Positions 12,618 through 18,509 of a DNA stretch of 18,509 nt are shown piece by piece. The DNA comes from Bacteroidota bacterium. GTDB lineage: Bacteria; Bacteroidota; Bacteroidia; JAADEI01. The position numbers were made by a program, and so were the translations under genes. The stretch spans positions 1-18,509 of the forward strand of contig JAJRPU010000110.1 in the NCBI GenBank assembly GCA_024280615.1, written 5' to 3'. The notes under the pieces are model-generated. The model saw nothing but the letters and a program-made list of their open reading frames with translations, ran no database searches and was not told the DNA's origin. Numbering within the stretch: position 1 is the stretch's first letter; each line of letters begins with the position of its first letter.

Positions 12618-14711
12618 TTATTGTTTTATGAATTTGGCGATAAGTTTTTCATTATTGTTATGAGCAGAAATAATGTAAATCCCCGATCTAAACCTTGTTA
12701 TGTCTATGTGAAATCTTTTTCTTCCCAACGTATTTGTGCTAAAAATCTCTTGACCTGTTAAATCAAAAATTGTTATTTGCCACAAGCCATCATAGGGAAG
12801 GTTAATGACAAGTTCATCTTGCATATTGACAACTTTTAGTTTTTCAGTAGATATAACCCTTTCATTGGAAGATGTAATACCTTCCCAGAACCAATCGTGA
12901 GCGGTTTTAATTAAATTAACAGCAAAAACACTATCTTGAAACATTTCAACGCCCACACCTAGATAAACAGTTTTATAGTTGCCGTCATAGGATCGCACAC
13001 CAGCAAAGATCGTATCTAACCGGACTCCATTAACAAAGTATTCCAAAATAGGAACACCTATGTTGATAGGCTTGATGGCTTCTGGGTAATAGTCTTGATT
13101 ATCGCTTGTATACGGAGCATCTATGGTTATAAGTCCATAGCTTGAAAGATTGCCAAATACTGAATCTGTGGGTTTGGCTCTTGTTTGTGCGAAAACGTTA
13201 TTATTAGGGGCAACACCTGGAACAACATCGTTAATATACTTTGCATTGAGATAGTTGGTATAGAAATATTTTATAGTGTCAGCGTTAGAACTTCCAGCAG
13301 GATCCCATACATCCCAACCAATATCCTGACCGCAAATGAATAATCTGCCGCCATTATCTAACCAATTCATGAAGTACAATGCAAAGATTTCAGGTATCGC
13401 CGGGAATGACCAGTTCACAGAATAATAGATATTAAGCCCATTTTGTGCTCTTAAATCAATATTTTTCCCTGCAAACAATGCAAATTCAGCGTTGGTCAAT
13501 ATTGCGAAAGTATTCCTGCCAGCTAAATTAAAAGCTGCTTTAAATCTTCCTGTATATAAATCTTCGTCAGTAGCATTATTAACAACAATGTCTGTAATTC
13601 CTGCTAAAGCTACCATTGATATTTCCGCAAGGGGACGCCCTTCCGGACCTTTCCGAACAACAATAAATCCTTTTCCTTTACCATAATTTCCTTGAGGAGA
13701 TAGCGAGACATTAAGGGAAGAACTTGTGCCTGAAGGAATGGTGGTAGTTAATGCATTTGGAGCATTTGCAGTTGCATTACCAACAGTATAAGACACAGAC
13801 CAAGAAGCAGGAAAACTATATCGTCCACTATCTAACTCAACTGTGACCTCTATAGGAGAGGACCCATTGTTCTGAATAGTTAAGAAGGTTCTGTTTGTAG
13901 TTGTTGAAGTGTAGGAGGCAATAGCATCTGATTTGTATATCATTGTTTGTTCAGCATTTAAAACTTCTTTGCTAGCTGTATTCTGTACCCACGCAGAGAT
14001 ATACAGCTCTGAAGCTTTCCATGGTGGTGTAACTCCAGTGTTGATAGAATAGTCAAAAGAATCTATTATTGAATTTCCAGGGGCTGGGAGAGTAATAGGC
14101 TTACCTTTGGGAGGAGTTATGAACCCTCTAAACACGTGTGTTACTTTATTTGGGGGCGGATTACCCACAAGCCAGGTGTAAAAACGAAATCTCTCAATAG
14201 CAGCAACTTTAAGAACATAGTTTCCTGTAGGGATGTTGTTTACCACATCTATTTTGACAAATACGCGGTAATTACCAGGTGATAACATAGAATCTCTAAC
14301 AGTGATCTTGATTGGACTACCTTGAGCGATATGCTGCTCCACACGTTCATTGGTTATGAACCCTAAGTGTCCTTGAGAACTTCCGGTGCCATACGCAATC
14401 CCGTCAAGGCGTCCCGACGGGGTAAAGTTGATCCCATAGAAGTTCATGATAGTATCTACTTCTGAAGAGGCAGAGCTATAGAATGGGTCTCCGCTTGCTG
14501 GAATGGGTGTGTGATACGCTACAACTACTATATCTGATTTCAGGGGTTCGTAAACGGATGCATACCATCCTGGTTCCACGGCAGCACATGCAGAACAAGT
14601 TATGGAAGTAAAAATTTCAACTAAGGACTTGCGAGGAGCATTTTGTTGAGCAATCAGAAGGGTGCTTGTTAGACACGCAACCATTAGCCTTATCACAAAT
14701 TTCATACTCAT
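12618..14711 (-). CDS. Large Omp28-like secreted protein with C-terminal T9SS type A sorting domain
   Basis: A 697-residue modular secreted protein. A signal peptide (MSMKFVIRLMVACLTSTLLI, cleaved near 21-23) is followed by an Omp28/thioredoxin-like module: SLVEIFTSITCSACAAVEP at 29-47 with Cys39/Cys42, then VVVAYHTPIP. Residues ~140-260 and ~270-365 are beta-sandwich-like (TFLTIQNNGSSPIEVTVEL). Residues ~395-600 look like an alpha/beta hydrolase-type or glutamine-amidotransferase/ThuA-like Rossmann domain (FMNWLDNGGRLFICGQDIG at 447-465). The last ~75 residues form a T9SS type A sorting domain: LWQITIFDLTGQEIFSTN (643-660), ITRFRSGIYIISA (671-683), KLIAKFIKQ. So it should cross the outer membrane through T9SS and be attached to the surface or released. 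A -7 box lies at 14730-14737. The second codon pair offers an alternative ATG at 14705. Confidence 0.8.
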   Translation of the reverse strand: MSMKFVIRLMVACLTSTLLIAQQNAPRKSLVEIFTSITCSACAAVEPGWYASVYEPLKSDIVVVAYHTPIPASGDPFYSSASSEVDTIMNFYGINFTPSGRLDGIAYGTGSSQGHLGFITNERVEQHIAQGSPIKITVRDSMLSPGNYRVFVKIDVVNNIPTGNYVLKVAAIERFRFYTWLVGNPPPNKVTHVFRGFITPPKGKPITLPAPGNSIIDSFDYSINTGVTPPWKASELYISAWVQNTASKEVLNAEQTMIYKSDAIASYTSTTTNRTFLTIQNNGSSPIEVTVELDSGRYSFPASWSVSYTVGNATANAPNALTTTIPSGTSSSLNVSLSPQGNYGKGKGFIVVRKGPEGRPLAEISMVALAGITDIVVNNATDEDLYTGRFKAAFNLAGRNTFAILTNAEFALFAGKNIDLRAQNGLNIYYSVNWSFPAIPEIFALYFMNWLDNGGRLFICGQDIGWDVWDPAGSSNADTIKYFYTNYLNAKYINDVVPGVAPNNNVFAQTRAKPTDSVFGNLSSYGLITIDAPYTSDNQDYYPEAIKPINIGVPILEYFVNGVRLDTIFAGVRSYDGNYKTVYLGVGVEMFQDSVFAVNLIKTAHDWFWEGITSSNERVISTEKLKVVNMQDELVINLPYDGLWQITIFDLTGQEIFSTNTLGRKRFHIDITRFRSGIYIISAHNNNEKLIAKFIKQ

Positions 14712-14729
14712 AATTCACCAGTTTTAATA

Positions 14730-14737
14730 CAAAGATA
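14730..14737 (-). promoter_or_regulatory. Bacteroidota-type -7 box for the 697-residue Omp28-like gene
   Basis: On the minus strand this reads TATCTTTG, identical to the box before pyrE. It lies 18 bases upstream of ATG 14711. No convincing -33 element is visible in the A/T-rich stretch further upstream, which is the end of the YqhA-like gene. Confidence 0.5.
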
Positions 14738-14767
14738 GGAATTATTTTTATATCAGCTTAATTTTAT

Positions 14768-15277
14768 TCATTTTTGATGTTCATGCTCATGGGTTTCCTT
14801 GTGCGACAGGTATAGAGCAAGGGCAATAGCTATCAGCGTTAATCCAAAGTATAGAAAATCAAGGGCTGTGCTTAATTGTGATTTCAGCATTTGTTTGAAG
14901 ATTAGCACAATCATAGCCATGATGATTATCTTCCCAAGTTTCGTCTTTAGGTCTTCTAGACTTCCTATTTCAAACACCTTGCCGTATGAGGGAACATCAA
15001 GGGGACCGATAAATAATTGAAATAGTCCTCGCGAGAATATTATTAAGAATGTACCGATTAAAAACATGTCCAGAGCAGTCACAACACTGCCCAGAACTTT
15101 GCTCTGATACAACTGTAGATCGCCCGTTTTAATTAGTAACCATATCAAGTAAACCACTTCATAGAGGCCGGCAATAAATAACATAAAAGAGGCTAACAGG
15201 GAAACTATGACAGCTATAAGGACCATAAAGCGAGACAATATCAGGAATCGTTTGAAAAGGGTCTTGAAAAGTTTCAT
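14768..15277 (-). CDS. YqhA family (UPF0114) membrane protein
   Basis: A 169-residue inner-membrane protein when started at ATG 15277 (MKLFKTLFKRFLILSRFM). It has hydrophobic segments around residues 10-40 (VLIAVIVSLLASFMLFIAGL), 62-82 (ALDMFLIGTFLIIFSRGLFQ), 108-124 and 141-158. Between the second and third sits the UPF0114 signature SLEDLKTKLGKIIIM; ALDMFLIGTFL is the other typical block. The histidine-rich end (HKETHEHEHQK) could bind metal, but this is not a family feature. The open frame extends 44 codons further upstream, across the tRNA-Thr gene, and that part is surely not translated. The family's role is unknown. The gene stands alone, divergent from the tRNA. Confidence 0.75.
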   Translation of the reverse strand: MKLFKTLFKRFLILSRFMVLIAVIVSLLASFMLFIAGLYEVVYLIWLLIKTGDLQLYQSKVLGSVVTALDMFLIGTFLIIFSRGLFQLFIGPLDVPSYGKVFEIGSLEDLKTKLGKIIIMAMIVLIFKQMLKSQLSTALDFLYFGLTLIAIALALYLSHKETHEHEHQK

Positions 15278-15351
15278 AGTGTTGCTAAGATAAATCAATT
15301 TTGCATAGGGAACTTTAAGGACTGGATAATTCATTTTCGCAAATGAGGGAA

Positions 15352-15424
15352 GCCAGCGTAGCTCAGTCGGCAGAGCGGGGCACTCGTAATGCCCAGGTCG
15401 CGGGTTCAAGTCCCGCCGCTGGCT
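15352..15424 (+). tRNA. tRNA-Thr (anticodon CGU)
   Basis: A complete 73-base cloverleaf. The acceptor stem is GCCAGCG (15352-15358) with CGCTGGC (15417-15423) and discriminator T. The D arm is GCTC-AGTCGGCAGA-GC. The anticodon stem is GGGCA (15378-15382) with TGCCC (15390-15394) around loop CTCGTAA, anticodon CGT at 15385-15387. The T arm is GCGGG-TTCAAGT-CCCGC. It decodes ACG. The 3' CCA is not encoded and must be added by the nucleotidyltransferase. Confidence 0.95.
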
Positions 15425-15490
15425 CTAAAAAATGAGAATATATCTTCTCTTTCAGTGATAGATAGGATTAATTACCTTCGTCAGAATCTA

Positions 15491-16183
15491 ATGTGGTATA
15501 CCTTTCGGAAGTCATTGCTATATATAAACACTGTTCTCTTGCGACAGTTACCTTGTAACTGGAAAAAAAGAAGAATTCTCTTTGTTCATGTGCCTAAGAC
15601 GGCTGGGTCCGCACTTCGTCAAATCATTTGTAGCGCTACCATAGGGAAAGACATGCATAGTCGTTTCTGGCACGTTCCTCTATCCTTGTATGCCTCAGCG
15701 TTTGACTTGAGAGATTTTTTCGTTTTTGCATTCGTTAGGCATCCAGTCTCCCGGCTTTTCTCAACTTACAGATATATTATTTCTCGTCCTACAAGCCCAT
15801 GGTTGCGAAAATGGATAGAGCACAATTACTCTTCCTTTGACGAGTTTGTTCTTGAATGGCTAACGCCTAAGAGACTTAAATATAGGCTTGGCTTGATTGA
15901 ATTGCTCTGGCCTCAATCGTGGTTCGTCTCAATCAATGGGAAAATAGCAGTGGATTTTTTGGGACGGCATGAATACATTAAAGAAGATTATCAAAGACTA
16001 AGAGAAGAGTTAAAGAAATATCGGAATATAGAACTGCCAGAAGAACTGCCCAAACTTAATGTTACTAAGCTTAAACCCACTGGACAGGTAAAATTCCTCC
16101 CTGAGACCATAGAACGCATTTATCAACTATATGAAGATGACTTCCGTCTCTTAGGGTATGAACCTGACAAGTTCAAGATTTAA
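15491..16183 (+). CDS. Sulfotransferase family 2 protein, paralogue of the one at 5107-5877
   Basis: A 230-residue PAPS-type sulfotransferase. Visible are the 5'-phosphosulfate loop FVHVPKTAGSALR (31-43; Lys36, Ser40) and the 3'-phosphate motif FVRHPVSRLFSTY (81-93; Arg83, Ser91). The end, IERIYQLYEDDFRLLGYEPDKF, parallels the other sulfotransferase (DKIHDLYYDDFTLLNYDPEF). The frame is open back to an ATG at 15389, but that codon is inside tRNA-Thr, so it cannot be the start. ATG 15491 is the first in-frame ATG after the tRNA; a GTG at 15452 is an alternative that would add a stretch (RINYLRQN) weakly similar to the paralogue. A one-mismatch -7 box, TACCTTCG (15473-15480), precedes ATG 15491. 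The last 33 bases overlap the 3' end of convergent ribD. Acceptor unknown, probably a glycan. Confidence 0.82.
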   Translation: MWYTFRKSLLYINTVLLRQLPCNWKKRRILFVHVPKTAGSALRQIICSATIGKDMHSRFWHVPLSLYASAFDLRDFFVFAFVRHPVSRLFSTYRYIISRPTSPWLRKWIEHNYSSFDEFVLEWLTPKRLKYRLGLIELLWPQSWFVSINGKIAVDFLGRHEYIKEDYQRLREELKKYRNIELPEELPKLNVTKLKPTGQVKFLPETIERIYQLYEDDFRLLGYEPDKFKI

Positions 16184-17269
16184 ACCATGCAGATTAATCT
16201 TTTGCCCAACTGTCTTGGCATTAACAAAAACATAGCATGTGTCCGCTGATGAAGTTGGATATGAAAACAGGAAATGGACACTGTTGGGAACCCGTGGAGC
16301 CTTAATTCCTTCATAGAAGAACTTACTTTGATTTTCAAAGACCCTTATCTCATCCCAGATGCCAGCATCAATGAATCGTTGAATGGTTTTAGTGCCTCCT
16401 TCCACAAGCAAGGATAGTACTTTCAAGTCCTTTAGCAAGTTTAATGTTGCATATAATTCCTCCCCTTTTGGAACATTGATTACTTCCGCCTTTCCATATT
16501 TGCCTTTGTGTCCAGCCGACGTTATAACGAAGGTTTCGCCTGAGCCATCCGAGAAAAGCTTCAGGTTAGTGGGCAACTCGCCGTCCAAGTCCCACACTAT
16601 CCGAATTGGATTAGTTCCTGTCCATAGCCTGACGGTAAGCGATGGGTTGTCATAAAAGGCGGTGTTAAACCCAACTAATATAGCCTGTTCGGTTGCCCTT
16701 AGCCTGTGGGCTTCCTGCCTTGACAGAACGTCTGTTATCCACTTTGAAGAATAATCAGTTCGTGCAATGAAGCCATCTTTTGTTTGTGCCCATTTTAAGA
16801 TTATGTATGGTCGGGAATCTTTATGGAATGTTACGAATCGTCTGTTGAGCCATAAACCTTCATTCTTCAGGACCCCTTCTCGCACATTAACTCCGTGTTC
16901 CTGAAGGAACCGTAACCCTTCGCCATTGACCCTGGAATCAGGGTCTAAGTGTGAAAAGACCACGTTTTTTATTTTCGCTTGAACTATCGCCGAGACGCAA
17001 GGTGGTGTCCTGCCAAAGTGAACGCAGGGTTCCAAATTCACAAACAGTATTACGTCCTCCTGTGAAAGGTCAACGCCACTCTTTTGGGCATCTGTTATAG
17101 CTATCACTTCGGCATGTGGCATGCCCGGACAACAGTGCCAGCCCTCCCCAACAATAGTTTCTCCTTTTACAATAACAGAGCCAGTGAAGGGATTAGGCAT
17201 AGCAGACGGAACGCCATTTCGGGCTAAATCAAAACATCTTTTTATGACCCACTCCTCTTTCGTATGCAA
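16151..17269 (-). CDS. ribD: Bifunctional riboflavin biosynthesis deaminase/reductase
   Basis: A 372-residue two-domain enzyme carrying out two successive steps of riboflavin synthesis: deamination of the diaminopyrimidine intermediate and reduction of its ribosyl side chain with NADPH. The N-terminal deaminase has PNPFTGSVIV (25-34) and the zinc/catalytic set HAE (52-54) and PCVHFGRTPPC (81-91), that is His52, Glu54, Cys82, Cys91. The C-terminal reductase shows ILKWAQTKDGFIA, SKWITDVLSRQEAHRLRA, ILVGFNTAFYDNPSLTVR and SLLVEGGTKTIQRF. The start is unusual: the only sensible start codon is TTG at 17269, because a TAG lies seven codons upstream in frame and the next ATG would remove the deaminase entrance. 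The start lies inside the end of rsmG (28-base overlap), so the genes are probably translationally coupled. Confidence 0.92.
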   Translation of the reverse strand: MHTKEEWVIKRCFDLARNGVPSAMPNPFTGSVIVKGETIVGEGWHCCPGMPHAEVIAITDAQKSGVDLSQEDVILFVNLEPCVHFGRTPPCVSAIVQAKIKNVVFSHLDPDSRVNGEGLRFLQEHGVNVREGVLKNEGLWLNRRFVTFHKDSRPYIILKWAQTKDGFIARTDYSSKWITDVLSRQEAHRLRATEQAILVGFNTAFYDNPSLTVRLWTGTNPIRIVWDLDGELPTNLKLFSDGSGETFVITSAGHKGKYGKAEVINVPKGEELYATLNLLKDLKVLSLLVEGGTKTIQRFIDAGIWDEIRVFENQSKFFYEGIKAPRVPNSVHFLFSYPTSSADTCYVFVNAKTVGQKINLHGLNLELVRFIP

Positions 17270-17874
17270 TATGACACAATTTTTCCTCTAAAATACTCAA
17301 AGGGCATGTATTTGATTAAGTCGTAGTGTGTGCATTCAAGTGATAGCTTCCGAGTTTCTTCTATGGTTTCCTGTCCTCTATAGAAAAGGTAGTGAAGTTG
17401 GTCTTTTTTACCATGCCAGTTCTTTGTCCATTTAAGAATAGTTCTTGGATTTGAGACAGCCCGGGCACAGACCAAGTCAACCGTAAGAGAGAGCTCTTCT
17501 GCACGAGACCAAATAAGAGAAACATTGGTTAACTCTAATCTTTGCGTTATATCCTTAAGAACTTGAATTTTTTTCTTTTTGGAATCTACTAGAACAAAGT
17601 GTTTCTGGGGAAAGACGATGGCTAACGGGATACCTGGAAACCCGCCTCCAGTGCCTAAATCCGCTATATCACTAAAATTTGACCAATCCAGAAATTTAAT
17701 AGGTGCGAGAGAATGAGCAATGTGATGAGGCCATATATTGTCAATGTCTTTGCGACTTATTAAATTAATTCTGAGGTTCCACTCTTTGAGTAAGTTAACG
17801 AATATCTCTAAACGATTAATAGTTTCTTCGTTTAGATTGAAGGTGTCCTGAAGCATCTTTTTCTCAGAGTCCAT
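17242..17874 (-). CDS. rsmG: 16S rRNA (guanine527-N7)-methyltransferase
   Basis: A 210-residue SAM-dependent methyltransferase that makes m7G527 in the 530 loop of 16S rRNA; loss of the enzyme gives low-level streptomycin resistance in several bacteria. Family features are LLKEWNLRINLIS (28-40), HHIAHSLAP (50-58), the SAM motif DLGTGGGFPGIPLAI (72-86), FVLVDSKKKKIQVL (92-105), and DLVCARAVSNP. The length is normal for RsmG. The gene starts nine bases after the ECF sigma factor stop and overlaps the ribD start by 28 bases, forming a minus-strand operon of three genes. Nothing suggests a defect. Confidence 0.92.
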   Translation of the reverse strand: MDSEKKMLQDTFNLNEETINRLEIFVNLLKEWNLRINLISRKDIDNIWPHHIAHSLAPIKFLDWSNFSDIADLGTGGGFPGIPLAIVFPQKHFVLVDSKKKKIQVLKDITQRLELTNVSLIWSRAEELSLTVDLVCARAVSNPRTILKWTKNWHGKKDQLHYLFYRGQETIEETRKLSLECTHYDLIKYMPFEYFRGKIVSYCIRKRSGS

Positions 17875-17883
17875 ACATATATT

Positions 17884-18480
17884 TTATCGTCTATGCAATA
17901 GCTTAAACAATAGTTTTCTTGCCCGAGCGAGCCTGCCCTTTACCGTCCCAATAGGTATCTTTAATTTTTGAGCTATTTCTTGATGCGTTAGTTCGTGTAT
18001 GTATTTGAGCTCAAGGATTTCTCTCAGGTCCTTGGGCATCTGTTCCATTATCTTCTTGACATGTTCTATTTCCATTGAGTAATGAACTATGTCGCTGGTG
18101 TCAGGGGTCTTTTCCTTTAAGACTTCTTCATAGGTTGGAGAATCTTCGTCGCTAGAGGACACTTTGTCACTAAGAGACACTGTCGGAACACTCCGTTTCT
18201 TCTTACGCAAAAAATCAATAGCTAGATTGTTACCGATTTTGAACAACCATGTACTAAAAGCAAATCTCTCATCGTATTTGTCTATGTTTTCATAGGCTTT
18301 AATAAATGCTTCTGTGGTTATGTCCTCAGCGTCCGTCTCATTACCAACTATCTTAAGAATAGTAAAGTATAAGGGTTTCCGATATGCTTGCACTAATTCG
18401 GCGAAGGCGGATTGGTCCCCTTGTTTGAATCGTTTTACTAACTGCCTTGCTTCTTCTGTTGTTAGCCTTCTCTCATTCAT
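17884..18480 (-). CDS. ECF-type RNA polymerase sigma factor (sigma-70 family)
   Basis: A 198-residue sigma factor with region 2 at about 25-95 (FAELVQAYRKPLYFTILKIV; DAEDITTEAFIKAYENI at 50-66; FAFSTWLFKIGNNLAIDFLR at 73-92) and region 4 at about 142-195 (MPKDLREILELKYIHELTHQ; EIAQKLKIPIGTVKGRLARA). Regions 1.1, 1.2 and 3 are absent, as in ECF group factors; the linker between the domains (SVPTVSLSDKVSSSDEDSPT) is acidic and serine-rich. ECF factors are usually held by an anti-sigma factor encoded next door; none is seen downstream, where rsmG begins nine bases later, while the upstream side is cut by the window end. It heads a transcript with rsmG and ribD. The target genes are unknown. Confidence 0.9.
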   Translation of the reverse strand: MNERRLTTEEARQLVKRFKQGDQSAFAELVQAYRKPLYFTILKIVGNETDAEDITTEAFIKAYENIDKYDERFAFSTWLFKIGNNLAIDFLRKKKRSVPTVSLSDKVSSSDEDSPTYEEVLKEKTPDTSDIVHYSMEIEHVKKIMEQMPKDLREILELKYIHELTHQEIAQKLKIPIGTVKGRLARARKLLFKLLHRR

Positions 18481-18509
18481 TTAACAGACGTCGTTGTGTG
18501 TGGTTAATG

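Noticed and set aside
15278..15409. Upstream 44-codon extension of the YqhA-like frame
   Set aside because: It reads antisense through the tRNA-Thr gene; the family start fits ATG 15277.
15352..15424. tRNA-Thr as an attachment site for an integrated element containing the sulfotransferase
   Set aside because: No integrase gene and no repeat of the tRNA 3' end was found in the window.
15389..15490. Start of the second sulfotransferase at ATG 15389
   Set aside because: The ATG lies within the anticodon arm of tRNA-Thr; the conserved protein needs no sequence before about 15491.
1..18509. CRISPR array, tandem repeats, insertion sequences or a defence island
   Set aside because: Reading through both strands showed no regularly spaced repeats, transposase motifs or known defence proteins.

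Overview
The window looks like chromosomal DNA from a member of the Bacteroidota. Three things point that way. Several genes have a Bacteroidota-type -7 promoter box (TAnnTTTG) just upstream of their starts and little Shine-Dalgarno signal. There are Omp28-related proteins and a DUF6029 outer-membrane protein. One large secreted protein ends in a type A sorting domain of the type IX secretion system (T9SS). The DNA is moderately A/T-rich and very compact: four convergent gene pairs are separated by 4-6 bases or overlap at their 3' ends. No phage, transposon, CRISPR array or rRNA was seen, and no gene-free stretch reaches 300 bases.

Layout. (1) Bases 1-2342 hold the tail of a TIGR01777/YfcH-type epimerase, heme A synthase (COX15/CtaA), a GHKL-type ATP-binding protein, and a convergent STAS-like (DUF4325) protein. 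The last two resemble the halves of an anti-sigma/anti-anti-sigma-like switch. A perfect 10-bp terminator hairpin lies inside the 3' end of the STAS gene. (2) Bases 2472-8829 are mostly glycan and small-molecule tailoring: an SDR-GT4 operon on the minus strand, orotate phosphoribosyltransferase (pyrE) on the plus strand, a sulfotransferase on the minus strand, then a methyltransferase, a second GT4 glycosyltransferase and an FkbM-type methyltransferase on the plus strand. The stretch around 5.1-7.7 kb is visibly richer in A/T. (3) Bases 8836-14711 are an envelope thiol/secretion cluster: TlpA-like thioredoxin and an Omp28-like lipoprotein (minus-strand operon), a divergent DUF6029 protein, then a cysteine-containing secreted protein and a 697-residue Omp28-like protein with a T9SS tail. 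(4) Bases 14768-18480 hold a YqhA/UPF0114 membrane protein, tRNA-Thr(CGU), a second sulfotransferase, and a minus-strand run of ECF sigma factor, rsmG and ribD.

How it fits together. The GT4s, methyltransferases and two PAPS-type sulfotransferases could jointly build and decorate a surface glycan, though they are not one operon. The TlpA/Omp28/DUF6029 group is the most coherent functional block and probably serves thiol chemistry or biogenesis of exported proteins at the envelope. No clearly new system could be proven. The best candidates for one are the convergent ATPase/STAS pair with its embedded terminator, and the envelope thiol cluster.
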